Origin: an uncultured Alphaproteobacteria bacterium
Lineage (GTDB): Bacteria; Pseudomonadota; Alphaproteobacteria; Rhizobiales; Aestuariivirgaceae
NCBI GenBank assembly: GCA_937870685.1
Contig: CALMZX010000087.1
Location: forward strand, 1 to 43,329
Length of the DNA: 43,329 nt
Direction of reading: 5' to 3'
This document shows, piece by piece, positions 25,854 to 33,620 of the stretch (position 1 is the stretch's first letter; every line of letters starts with the position of its first letter). The notes under the pieces were generated by a model. The model was not told the origin of the DNA and searched no databases. It saw only the letters and a program-made list of their open reading frames with translations. The translations under genes and the position numbers were made by a program.

Positions 25854-27055
25854 GTGTTTGGCTCAGCATCATCGGGATCGGAGAGGACGGATTTGAAGGG
25901 CTTGGCGCAAGGGCGCGCCACGCCTTGTCTGCCGCAAACCATGTAATTGGATCGGAACGCACACTGGCCATGCTGCCTCCCTCCGTCGCACAGCGCTACG
26001 AATGGCCGCAGCCTTTTGCTGCCGTTGTGGAACAGGTCAAGGCCCGGCGCGGTCAATCGACAGCCATTCTTGCCACGGGCGACCCGATGAATTTTGGCGT
26101 GGCGCGCAAGATCCTCACCTTCATTCCGAAAAACGAAGTACTGATCATTCCGCATCTCTCGGCATTCTCACTTGCGGCGTCACGCCTCGGCTGGTCCATT
26201 CCCGATTGCGACTGCTTCACCATCCATGGCCGTCCGGCTGCGAATGTGGAAACGTTCATCCAGCCCGACGCACGGCTGCTGATCCTGACAGAAGATGAAA
26301 CGTCGGTTGCCGAAGTGTGCCGCCGTCTCGTGGCGCGCGGGTTCGGCGAAAGCCGCGTGACAGTTCTGGAAAACATGGGGGGAGATGCTGAAGCCGCCAC
26401 CACCTTCTCCGCAGATTCCCCGCCTGCGAAGACCTGGTCGCCACTCAACACGCTGGCCGTGCACTGCATCGCCGGTACTGGTGCCAGAATCTGGTCCCGT
26501 CTTGCAGGCTTGCCAGATGACGCCTTCAACCATGACGGCAAGATCACCAAACGCGAAATCCGCGCCATGACGCTCGCGGCACTGACCCCTGCTCCTGATC
26601 AGTTGCTGTGGGATGTGGGGGCGGGTTCAGGTTCCGTAGGCATCGAATGGATGCGCTCCACGCGGGGCTGCGAGGCGATTGCCATCGAGCCGGATGCCGA
26701 GCGGCGCGCCATGATTGCCGCAAACGCCGACCAGCTCGGCGCGCCCCGCCTCAAGGTCATCGCGTCGGCAGCACCGATTGCCTATGATGGACTGCCCGAT
26801 CCGCATGCGGTTTTCATCGGTGGTGGCATCTCCGAACCCGGCACATTTGAACGCGCATGGGAGCGCCTGCGCCGCGGCGGCCGCATGGCCGCCAACGTCG
26901 TGACACTGGAGGGCGAGATGCACCTCTATGACTTGCAGGAAAAACATGGTGGCGAGTTGGTGCGCATGGATGTTTCCACACTCACACGTGTGGGCAACCT
27001 GCGCGCCATGCGGCCTCGCATGGCGGTGACACAATGGCGGGTGACAAAACCATGA
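25850..27055 (+). CDS. cobL: Precorrin-6Y C5,15-methyltransferase (decarboxylating)
   Basis: CobL methylates C-5 and C-15 and decarboxylates the acetate side chain at C-12. The 401-residue protein is the bifunctional fusion: an N-terminal CbiE-like tetrapyrrole methylase (about 1-205; LSIIGIGEDG, ILATGDPMNFG) and a C-terminal CbiT-like class I methyltransferase (about 225-401), whose S-adenosylmethionine loop DVGAGSGSVGIEW lies near 254-266. Both ends overlap neighbours by four bases, so it is translated in series with cobH and cobI. Confidence 0.96.
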   Translation: MSVWLSIIGIGEDGFEGLGARARHALSAANHVIGSERTLAMLPPSVAQRYEWPQPFAAVVEQVKARRGQSTAILATGDPMNFGVARKILTFIPKNEVLIIPHLSAFSLAASRLGWSIPDCDCFTIHGRPAANVETFIQPDARLLILTEDETSVAEVCRRLVARGFGESRVTVLENMGGDAEAATTFSADSPPAKTWSPLNTLAVHCIAGTGARIWSRLAGLPDDAFNHDGKITKREIRAMTLAALTPAPDQLLWDVGAGSGSVGIEWMRSTRGCEAIAIEPDAERRAMIAANADQLGAPRLKVIASAAPIAYDGLPDPHAVFIGGGISEPGTFERAWERLRRGGRMAANVVTLEGEMHLYDLQEKHGGELVRMDVSTLTRVGNLRAMRPRMAVTQWRVTKP

Positions 27056-27738
27056 GCGGAACCCTGTATGGTGTGGGCGTCGGTCCGGGCGACCCGGAAC
27101 TGATGACGGTGAAGGCGTGGCGTCTCATCTCAACAGCAAAGGTCATCGCCTATCTTGCGGCCCACGGCAGTGACTCCACGGCCCGGGCCATCGCCAAGCC
27201 CTTCCTGCCAGATGATGCCCGGGAAATCGCCATCGACATGCCGATGCGCACCGAGCGCGAACCGGCCCAGGCGGCCTATGATGCCGGTGCGGTGGAGATC
27301 GCCAGCCATCTCGCAAAGGGCGACGATGTTGTCATGCTGTGTGAAGGTGACCCCTTCTTCTACGGCAGTTTCATGTATGTGTTTGAGCGGCTTTCCGCGC
27401 AGTTTTCCTGCGTCGTCGTGCCCGGCGTGGTGTCGCCGGTGGCGTGCGCCGCCGAACTTGGCCAGCCCCTGTGCAAACGCGATGATGTGCTGAAAGTCCT
27501 GCCTGCGACGCTGGATGCGGGTCGGCTGCGCGATGAACTCATGACCTGCCAGGCCGCCGCCATCATCAAGGTGGGGCGGCACTTCGGCAAGGTGAAGCAA
27601 GTGCTGTCTGCCCTTGATCTCATCACGCGGGCAACGGCGGTGACCAAGGCCACGCAGGCGGAACAATCCATCCAGCCTGTTGAAGACATCGCGGATGACG
27701 CCCTGCCCTATTTCACGACCATCATTGTAAGGACCTGA
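27052..27738 (+). CDS. cobI: Precorrin-2 C20-methyltransferase
   Basis: CobI methylates precorrin-2 at C-20, giving precorrin-3A, the entry to the corrin branch. The 228-residue protein is a tetrapyrrole methylase with the start GVGVGPGDPELMTVKA, a second glycine loop region LCEGDPFFYGSF and the PGVVSPVACAA block. The ATG at 27052 overlaps the cobL stop (ATGA); an upstream GTG/ATG within cobL would add six residues without conservation. cobJ follows after one base with AAGGA as ribosome site. Confidence 0.95.
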   Translation: MSGTLYGVGVGPGDPELMTVKAWRLISTAKVIAYLAAHGSDSTARAIAKPFLPDDAREIAIDMPMRTEREPAQAAYDAGAVEIASHLAKGDDVVMLCEGDPFFYGSFMYVFERLSAQFSCVVVPGVVSPVACAAELGQPLCKRDDVLKVLPATLDAGRLRDELMTCQAAAIIKVGRHFGKVKQVLSALDLITRATAVTKATQAEQSIQPVEDIADDALPYFTTIIVRT

Positions 27739-27739
27739 G

Positions 27740-29443
27740 ATGGCCCAGCGCCAAATCGCCATTTTTGTTCTCGGGCCATCTGCCCTGTCCACCGCCCGCA
27801 AGATCAAGGAGACTGTAGGCGGGTTGATCCATGGGCCGGAGGGGCTTGCGGGCGCGGATGTGCATTTCGAGAAGGCGACACACGCAATAGCGAAAGCCTT
27901 CGTCTTGGCACAGGCAGTCATTGGTGTCTGTGCCTCGGGGATTCTCGTCCGATCTGTGGCCAGTCGGCTGGAGCTGAAACACCGTGAACCGCCTGTTGTG
28001 GCGGTCGCCGAGGATGGGTCAAGCGTTGTTCCACTCATCGGTGGACATCACGGCGCAAATGACCTCGCAAAGCAGATTTCGGTTGCAATAGGTGGTCATG
28101 CGGCAATCACCACAGCAAGTGACGTTCGCTTTGGCGAAGCGTTGGACGAACCCGGAGAAGGTCTCGCTCTCTCTAATCCCGAGGACGCGAAATCGGCAGC
28201 AGCAGCCCGACTGCGCGGCGAGGAAATTGTCCAAGAAGTCACAATCTATCGAAAGCGCGGTGGCCCCAAACATCTCGTGTATCATCCCCGAGTCCTGACT
28301 GTCGGAATTGGTTGCGAGCGCGGCACAGACCCGATGGAAGTGCGGCAACTGATTTCAGATACTCTCCTCAAACACAATATCGCAGAAAAATCCGTGTTGC
28401 GACATGCATCCATTGACCTGAAAGAAGATGAACCGGCGATCAACCAATTCGATCCGGTGATGTATTTTTCTGCTGAAGAGCTCAAGGCAGAAGAGCATCG
28501 CATTAAGTCCCCCTCCTCCGTCGTTGAGAAAGAAGTTGGCACACCGAGTGTTGCCGAGGCTGCTGCTCTTGCATTGATTGGCGAAGGTGCCGAACTGATC
28601 GTGCCCAAAACAAAGAGTAAGCGAGCGACCATAGCAATAGCGAAGTCTCCCGAAGCCTATTTTATTCCAAACGGAAGGATTAGAGGTTCCGTTTCCGTTG
28701 TCGGCATTGGGCCTGGTGAACATCGGCTCATGAGTCAGGAGGTCGAGTTCAAACTCTGGGACGCTTCAGAATGGGTTGGATATTCACTGTATCTCGACCT
28801 TGTTGAAAGCCTTCGCAACGGCCAAACCCGTCACGACTTTCCGCTCGGTGATGAAGAGAAGCGCTGCCGCCACGCCATTGAGCTTGCCAAGCAGGGCAAG
28901 CGGGTGGCGCTGGTGTGTTCGGGTGATCCCGCAATTTTCGCCATGGCGGCGCTGGTCTATGAATTGATTGACCGGGAACCCTGCCGCATCGCTGTTGAGG
29001 TTCATCCCGGCATTTCGGCCTTTCAGTTGGCGAGTGCGCGGGCTGGCGCGCTGATCGGCCATGACTTCTGCTGCATCTCGCTCTCTGACCTGTTGACCCC
29101 GTGGGAGACCATTGTGAAGCGGGTGACAGCGGCGGCGGAAGGAGATTTCGTGATCTCCTTCTACAATCCCCGCTCCCTCAAGCGCACAGACCAGATTGTC
29201 AAGGCCTTTGACATCCTGCGCCCGCACCGCAGACCCGACACGCCCGTTGTTCTTGCCTCCAGCCTCGGCCGGCCAGAAGAAAACGTGCGCATCATCCGCT
29301 TTGCCGACTTCCGCGCCGAAGATGTCGACATGCTCACGCTGGTCATGGTCGGATCATCGCAATCGCGTGCCATCACACGCGGTGACGGCAAGACCTACGC
29401 CTACACGCCCCGCGGCTATGCCAAGAAGATGGAACCCCGATGA
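27740..29443 (+). CDS. cobJ: CbiG-CobJ fusion: cobalamin biosynthesis CbiG domains plus precorrin-3B C17-methyltransferase
   Basis: The 567-residue product has three parts. Residues about 1-125 match the CbiG N-domain ([25 protein letters not shown]). About 185-305 match CbiG-C/CobE ([42 protein letters not shown]). About 316-567 form CobJ, the methylase that also contracts the ring ([45 protein letters not shown]). CbiG acts in the anaerobic route by opening the lactone and releasing acetaldehyde; its use here is unclear. The central part, near 28020-28860, is AT-richer than its flanks. Overlaps cobM by four bases. Confidence 0.93.
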   Translation: MAQRQIAIFVLGPSALSTARKIKETVGGLIHGPEGLAGADVHFEKATHAIAKAFVLAQAVIGVCASGILVRSVASRLELKHREPPVVAVAEDGSSVVPLIGGHHGANDLAKQISVAIGGHAAITTASDVRFGEALDEPGEGLALSNPEDAKSAAAARLRGEEIVQEVTIYRKRGGPKHLVYHPRVLTVGIGCERGTDPMEVRQLISDTLLKHNIAEKSVLRHASIDLKEDEPAINQFDPVMYFSAEELKAEEHRIKSPSSVVEKEVGTPSVAEAAALALIGEGAELIVPKTKSKRATIAIAKSPEAYFIPNGRIRGSVSVVGIGPGEHRLMSQEVEFKLWDASEWVGYSLYLDLVESLRNGQTRHDFPLGDEEKRCRHAIELAKQGKRVALVCSGDPAIFAMAALVYELIDREPCRIAVEVHPGISAFQLASARAGALIGHDFCCISLSDLLTPWETIVKRVTAAAEGDFVISFYNPRSLKRTDQIVKAFDILRPHRRPDTPVVLASSLGRPEENVRIIRFADFRAEDVDMLTLVMVGSSQSRAITRGDGKTYAYTPRGYAKKMEPR

Positions 29444-30234
29444 CTGTTCATTTTGTCGGCGCCGGTCCCGGTGCTCCTGACCTCATTACCGTCCGTGGAC
29501 TGAAGATCATCCAGTCCTGCCCGGTGTGCCTTTACGCGGGCTCGCTGGTGCCGGAGGAGATTGTGAAGGCAGCACCCGCCGGTGCCCTTGTGCTGGACAC
29601 GGCCCCCATGCATCTCGACGAGATCATCGGCCACATCAGAACCGCGCATGACGCGGGGCAAGATGTGGCGCGTGTCCATTCGGGCGATCCCTCCCTCTAT
29701 GGTGCCATCGCCGAACAGATGCGCAGGCTCGACGCCCTCGGCATCGACTATGACGTGACGCCGGGCGTGCCTGCCTTCGCGGCAGCCGCCGCCGCCTTGA
29801 AAACAGAATTCACGCTGCCGGAAGTGGCGCAGACGGTGATCCTCACGCGCACGTCCATGCAATCCTCGGCCATGCCGCCTGGCGAAGAACTGGAAAAGCT
29901 GGGGGCATCGCGGGCGACGCTGGCCATTCATCTCTCGGTTCGCAATCTGCCCTACATTCAGCGTGCCCTGACACCACACTATGGGGAGGATTGCCCGGTC
30001 GTCGTGGCGTTCCGTGTGGGCTGGCCGGACCAGCAGTTCATCCATGGCAGCCTCGGCGACATCGCGAAGAAGGTGCGGGCCGAAAAGTTGACGCGCACGG
30101 CGCTGGTACTTGTCGGACACGTCCTGGGGCACCGGACGTTCAAGGACTCGGCATTGTATGATGCGGCGCACGAGCATGTGCTGCGCAACCGCAAGACGGC
30201 AGCCAAGGCGTCCGCAAAGCTGACCAAGGCCTGA
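29440..30234 (+). CDS. cobM: Precorrin-4 C11-methyltransferase
   Basis: CobM methylates C-11 of precorrin-4. The 264-residue tetrapyrrole methylase has the start [17 protein letters not shown], the active loop [31 protein letters not shown] and a LTRTSMQS block after it. The final 25 residues are a Lys/Ala-rich tail. It is the last gene of the operon; its start overlaps cobJ (ATGA), and a terminator-like hairpin begins ten bases after the stop. CbiF of the anaerobic route is homologous; CobM is chosen from context. Confidence 0.95.
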   Translation: MTVHFVGAGPGAPDLITVRGLKIIQSCPVCLYAGSLVPEEIVKAAPAGALVLDTAPMHLDEIIGHIRTAHDAGQDVARVHSGDPSLYGAIAEQMRRLDALGIDYDVTPGVPAFAAAAAALKTEFTLPEVAQTVILTRTSMQSSAMPPGEELEKLGASRATLAIHLSVRNLPYIQRALTPHYGEDCPVVVAFRVGWPDQQFIHGSLGDIAKKVRAEKLTRTALVLVGHVLGHRTFKDSALYDAAHEHVLRNRKTAAKASAKLTKA

Positions 30235-30243
30235 AAACGAAAA

Positions 30244-30263
30244 GGCCGGACGGTCGTCCGGCC
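30244..30263. terminator. Terminator hairpin between cobM and the convergent small gene
   Basis: GGCCGGACG (30244-30252) pairs perfectly with CGTCCGGCC (30255-30263). On the minus strand it is followed by TTTTCGTTTT, so it is an intrinsic terminator for the leftward gene at 30290. On the plus strand it has no U-run but lies just after the cobM stop and probably acts in both directions. Confidence 0.75.
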
Positions 30264-30289
30264 CCTGTGGAGTTGGTGGGGGAGGAGGA

Positions 30290-30628
30290 TCAGTCCTCCA
30301 TGTCTTCCATGCAGGATTCATAGGCGTTGGCGTAATACATGTCCCACTTGCTGGCGCCGTCGATCATGCCGAGGGCTGCACCGCCCGCGGCAAATCCGAC
30401 CGTCGTCTTCTTGCCACCGAGAGCGTTGCCCAGGAGGCCTCCCATGACGCCACCGGCCACCATGTGGGTGAACACCTTCTTGTCCGTCTTCTTGCTGGCA
30501 TACTTCTTCGCCACCTTGCTGCAATACTTGTGGGCGGACATGGCGCTGGCTTCGCTGGCGAGGCCCATGGGCAGCATGAGGCCGAGGGTCAGGATGGCGG
30601 CGGTGAATGATTTGCTGATGGTCTTCAT
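30290..30628 (-). CDS. Small exported glycine-zipper protein
   Basis: The 112-residue protein begins with a clear signal peptide (about 1-29, ending ASEASA before MSAHKYC). The mature part has two cysteines far apart (YCSKVAKKY and ESCMEDMED), a Lys-rich stretch, and a glycine-zipper hydrophobic segment (VAGGVMGGLLGNALGG and GFAAGGAALG) like those of envelope proteins of the 17 kDa antigen type. I do not recognise a specific family. The start at 30628 is followed upstream by a modest GGAG site. It is a single gene with its own terminator. Confidence 0.7.
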   Translation of the reverse strand: MKTISKSFTAAILTLGLMLPMGLASEASAMSAHKYCSKVAKKYASKKTDKKVFTHMVAGGVMGGLLGNALGGKKTTVGFAAGGAALGMIDGASKWDMYYANAYESCMEDMED

Positions 30629-30718
30629 GATGTTCTCCAGTCCTCGTAGAGGCGGTTGCCCCGTGTTGATGGAGAACGGTTTAGTGCTGCCAGACTGAAC
30701 ACCTGCGGAACCCGACGT

Positions 30719-31849
30719 TCATTTTCGCTTCATGTCCAGCTTATGCAGGCAATCCAGTGCGGCCCATCGGGCCGTTGCCATGCAGGCCTGCAACAGGTAG
30801 CCGCCGGTTGGCGCATCCCAATCCAGCATCTCGCCTGCCACCCACGTGCCGGGTTGCTTCAAAAGCCGGAAGTGGCTGTCCACCTCATGGCGCGCCACGC
30901 CACCTGCCGTCGATATGGCGCGGCGGATGTCCACCGGCCCCTGAACGGACAGCATCACCTGCTTGGGGTTTTCGCCCCCTGTCTCCCGCATCAGGGCAAT
31001 GGCTGCGGGGGAGAGGTTGAGGGTCTTGCGCAAGTAGGTGCTGCGCGAATCCTTGCCGCGTGGACGAGAAAGGCGTTCCGCCACCTGCTGGGCCGAAAGA
31101 TCGGGTTTCAGGTCGATCTGCAGACTGGTGCCCGGTGCGCGCAGGTGGCGCGCCATGGCATAGACGGCGCCACCCTCAATGCCATCCTCCGCGATCAGCA
31201 GCTCACCCCGGACGGGCGCGCCGCCAGCCACCGAGACTGCAACGTTCTTGACGGGCTGTCCGGCAAAGCGTCCCGTGAACTCCCTGCTCCAGGCAACGCG
31301 TTGGCGGCTGTTGGAGGCGGACATTGGGGTAACGTCAATGCCAGCGTCATTGAAGAGCCTGACCCACGCGGCATCTGAACCAAGCTCCGGCCAACTGGCA
31401 CCGCCCATGGCCAGGATGGTCGGTACGTCATCGAATCCTGTCCAGGCCTGCGGTGTCTTGCGGGTGACGCCCAGTCCTTCCAGACGCCGCAACCAGGCCC
31501 GAAGGAGTGGCGAAGCCTTCATGCCGTCCGGGAAGATGCGGCCCGACGAACCCACAAAAGTCTCGATTCCCAGCCCGCCACACCAGAGGCGCAATGCCTC
31601 CGGTGGAAAGGCGCGAATGGCGGGCTCCAGGAAGGCGCGCGCGTCGCCATAACGATTCAGAAGCTGTTCCAGGGGTTCAGAGTGGGTGATGTTCAAGCCG
31701 CCGCGGCCTGCCAGCAGAAACTTGCGTGCGGGCTGACGATGGTGGTCGATGATCTGGACGCGAAGCCCACCCGTGGCCAGCACTTCTGCCGCCATCAGTC
31801 CCGCCGGACCAGCCCCCACCACCCGAACATCAATGCCGTCTCCCGCCAT
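30719..31849 (-). CDS. NAD(P)/FAD-dependent oxidoreductase, TIGR03862-like
   Basis: The 376-residue flavoprotein belongs to the HI0933/BaiN-like group and looks like the TIGR03862 subset. FAD binding is shown by VRVVGAGPAGLMAAEVL at about 8-24 with the dinucleotide GxGxxG, by the family block FLLAGRGGLNITHSEP, and by a C-terminal second flavin block (WVAGEMLDWDAPTGGYLLQ). The physiological substrate of these proteins is not established. It has no membrane segment. Neighbours give no pathway clue; it is 90 bases upstream of the glycine-zipper gene on the same strand. Confidence 0.87.
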   Translation of the reverse strand: MAGDGIDVRVVGAGPAGLMAAEVLATGGLRVQIIDHHRQPARKFLLAGRGGLNITHSEPLEQLLNRYGDARAFLEPAIRAFPPEALRLWCGGLGIETFVGSSGRIFPDGMKASPLLRAWLRRLEGLGVTRKTPQAWTGFDDVPTILAMGGASWPELGSDAAWVRLFNDAGIDVTPMSASNSRQRVAWSREFTGRFAGQPVKNVAVSVAGGAPVRGELLIAEDGIEGGAVYAMARHLRAPGTSLQIDLKPDLSAQQVAERLSRPRGKDSRSTYLRKTLNLSPAAIALMRETGGENPKQVMLSVQGPVDIRRAISTAGGVARHEVDSHFRLLKQPGTWVAGEMLDWDAPTGGYLLQACMATARWAALDCLHKLDMKRK

Positions 31850-31887
31850 GACTGCGGCTTAACCGCTTCATACGGAGATGACCAGTG

Positions 31888-32493
31888 TCAGTCCGTGACG
31901 AGACATTTCCGCTCCACCCCCTTGAAGGAGGTGTAGGTGCCTGAGGCGCGGTTGAAGGAGGCATATTTGCGTTCGCAATAGTCAAGCCAGGCTTGCGAGA
32001 AAGGCTCCGGCTTCCCGTTGCTGGCCGGCTCGGTGCCGGCCTTCGGCTTGAAGAACCGCGACAACAGGGTGTTGCGCTTTGCTTGCGGGGCCGTTGCGAT
32101 TTTCTTTGCGGGTTTTGCAGGCGGTTCGATGTCAGGTGCCACGATGACGGCTGGCTCCGGCAATGGCTCCGCGATTTCCGGCTCTGGCGCGGGTTCTTCC
32201 CTTGCCTTCACCGGCTTGGCCTTGGCGACTTTCTTCACTGCCTTGGGCTGGGCAGCGGGCGCTTGCGGCTCACTTTTCACAGGCTGAAACTGCAGCAGGC
32301 AGTCGGTGAGAGCATTCTTCTGGCGGGCTGCCCACACCGTATCGTCGCGCGGGCCACGGTCGGCAAAATCCCGGGCATAGGCTTCACAGTAGTCCTTCGG
32401 AGTAGCCTGAGCAAAGCCGACGAACAGCAGACAGAATGCCAACGCGGCAACTGGCTTGCGCAAGACCTTGAGTTGCTCTGGATGGCACGACAT
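31888..32493 (-). CDS. Exported protein with BA14K-like C-terminal motif
   Basis: The 201-residue protein has a hydrophobic signal segment (about 13-31, ending AQATPKD), a short Cys-containing N-domain (DYCEAYARDFADRG, then ALTDCLLQF), and a long Lys/Ala/Pro/Glu-rich linker (about 70-150). Its C-terminal motif is WLDYCERKYASFNRASGTY, ending with KGVERKC. That end resembles the BA14K repeat of Brucella and other Rhizobiales (YCxxRYxSFDPxSGTY...C). A periplasmic or surface location is likely; the function is unknown. Cysteines are paired at both ends, which suggests disulfides. Confidence 0.65.
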   Translation of the reverse strand: MSCHPEQLKVLRKPVAALAFCLLFVGFAQATPKDYCEAYARDFADRGPRDDTVWAARQKNALTDCLLQFQPVKSEPQAPAAQPKAVKKVAKAKPVKAREEPAPEPEIAEPLPEPAVIVAPDIEPPAKPAKKIATAPQAKRNTLLSRFFKPKAGTEPASNGKPEPFSQAWLDYCERKYASFNRASGTYTSFKGVERKCLVTD

Positions 32494-32545
32494 GGCCGCA
32501 ATTCTTCTTCCGGGAATGAGGCCAACGCGGGGCGATGGCCGGGAA

Positions 32546-33106
32546 TCAATATGGCAAATCGAAATAGCCCGAATCGGTCATGCGGTAGATGGCGACGCGC
32601 TCGAACCGTCCCTGCCCCACGGGATATTCCGCCTGCGAGCCCTGCTCGCCCATGCCGATTCGCCGCGCAACTGTGAGGGAGGCACCGTTGGGCACCATGA
32701 TCTTGCACCATACGGACTTCGCCTTCAGGTGTTCGAAGCCGATGGCGAGAAGTGCCCTGCCGATCTCGCTCCCAAGCCCCATCGACCACATGGCCGGGTG
32801 AACGCCCCAGCCCACTTCGTAGTCGCCCGCGCCATGGGTGATGATGAATCCTTCACCGACCACGTCACCACTCAGCTTCTCCTCCGCCGCAAGGTGGAAT
32901 ATCTGGCGGCGGCGGTCACCCTGTACCGCCACCTGGCGGCGGACGAAATCCGCAACGGCTGCTTCATCGCGGAGCCTGTGGGCGATATGGCGCTGATAGC
33001 GCGGCTGGGTCATGAATGCCGACAATTGTGCAACGTCACGCGACCGGATTTCTCGCAAGAGCAGCGAGGGGGTTTCCAGAACGGGCAAGGCGACAATGGC
33101 GGTCAT
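32546..33106 (-). CDS. GNAT family N-acetyltransferase
   Basis: The 186-residue product has the RimJ/RimL-like GNAT fold: an N-terminal TPSLLLREIRSRD block, the beta-4 strand YEVGWGVHPAMWSMGLGSEIGRALL that carries the acetyl-CoA pyrophosphate loop (GLGSEIG), and a C-terminal KIMVPNGASLTVARRIGM block. It would acetylate an amino group of a protein, amino acid or small molecule; the substrate is unknown. The ATG at 33106 was chosen; an ATG at 33130 would add eight residues and neither has a good ribosome site. Confidence 0.82.
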   Translation of the reverse strand: MTAIVALPVLETPSLLLREIRSRDVAQLSAFMTQPRYQRHIAHRLRDEAAVADFVRRQVAVQGDRRRQIFHLAAEEKLSGDVVGEGFIITHGAGDYEVGWGVHPAMWSMGLGSEIGRALLAIGFEHLKAKSVWCKIMVPNGASLTVARRIGMGEQGSQAEYPVGQGRFERVAIYRMTDSGYFDLPY

Positions 33107-33198
33107 GGTCGAAGCATAGCCGCTGAGCATGGCCGTTGAAAAGCGGGGGTGGCGGAAATCCTGTCAAGCGTGCTGAACGGACATTCCCTGAAGATGGT

Positions 33199-33231
33199 GA
33201 AGCCCCGGGGTGGCGTACCCAACGGGGCTTC
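33199..33231. other. Strong isolated hairpin
   Basis: GAAGCCCCG (33199-33207) pairs perfectly with CGGGGCTTC (33223-33231), and inside it GGGT (33208-33211) pairs with ACCC (33217-33220) around a five-base loop; two unpaired A lie on one side. No clear U-run follows on either strand, and the flanking genes diverge, so it does not end a known gene. It could be part of a small RNA or a helicase leader. Confidence 0.55.
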
Positions 33232-33513
33232 TGTCATGGCCGTCTGGCCAACTTGATGCTTCAAATGGAAATCAAACTGCGCGCACCGGAATCGCCGATG
33301 CAACACGCTTTGCCTGATTGTCTGGGTCTGACGACCTATGCAGGTGGTGTCATTTTCCGAGACCTCTCTGCTTCTCAGTTGCAGGATAACCAATCCGCCA
33401 CGACTGACAAATCAACTTGTAGGGCAATCTTGCGGACCTATCAGCGCCCTGACAGCGCCGACCGCTGAGGCGATGATGAACGGCCACAGCCGCACCAGCG
33501 CCCAGATGGCAAT

Positions 33514-33542
33514 TTGACTCTTTGGGCGGAAATCCCTATTGG
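33514..33542 (+). promoter_or_regulatory. Candidate promoter of the DEAD-box helicase gene
   Basis: TTGACT (33514-33519) and TATTGG (33537-33542) are spaced by 17 bases. Transcription would start near 33549, leaving about 70 bases of leader before the ATG at 33621. The -35 box is a near-consensus match; the -10 box is weak. Confidence 0.4.
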
Positions 33543-33620
33543 CGCAGGCAGAGTCAGGCGCTTTGGTCCGGCGAGCCGCCCCGCCCTGTTTTTCCTCTCG
33601 CCCAGGTATTTTCTGAACAC

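Larger units (their letters stand above)
33107..33620. other. Intergenic region of 514 bases between divergent genes
   Basis: This gap separates the leftward GNAT gene from the rightward helicase gene. It holds a strong hairpin at 33199-33231 and a likely helicase promoter at 33514-33542 (both listed). Short open frames exist on both strands, such as 33136-33468, but they show no recognisable protein pattern or ribosome site. The remainder shows nothing I can identify. Confidence 0.5.

Noticed and set aside
28020..28860. Insertion of a foreign gene in the cobalamin operon
   Set aside because: The AT-rich patch is in frame and codes for expected CbiG/CobJ blocks, so it is at most a replaced segment and not an inserted element.
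33136..33468. Possible 110-residue protein in the large intergenic gap
   Set aside because: No ribosome site, no recognisable motif, and it runs through the strong hairpin; the overlapping frame on the other strand is equally meaningless.
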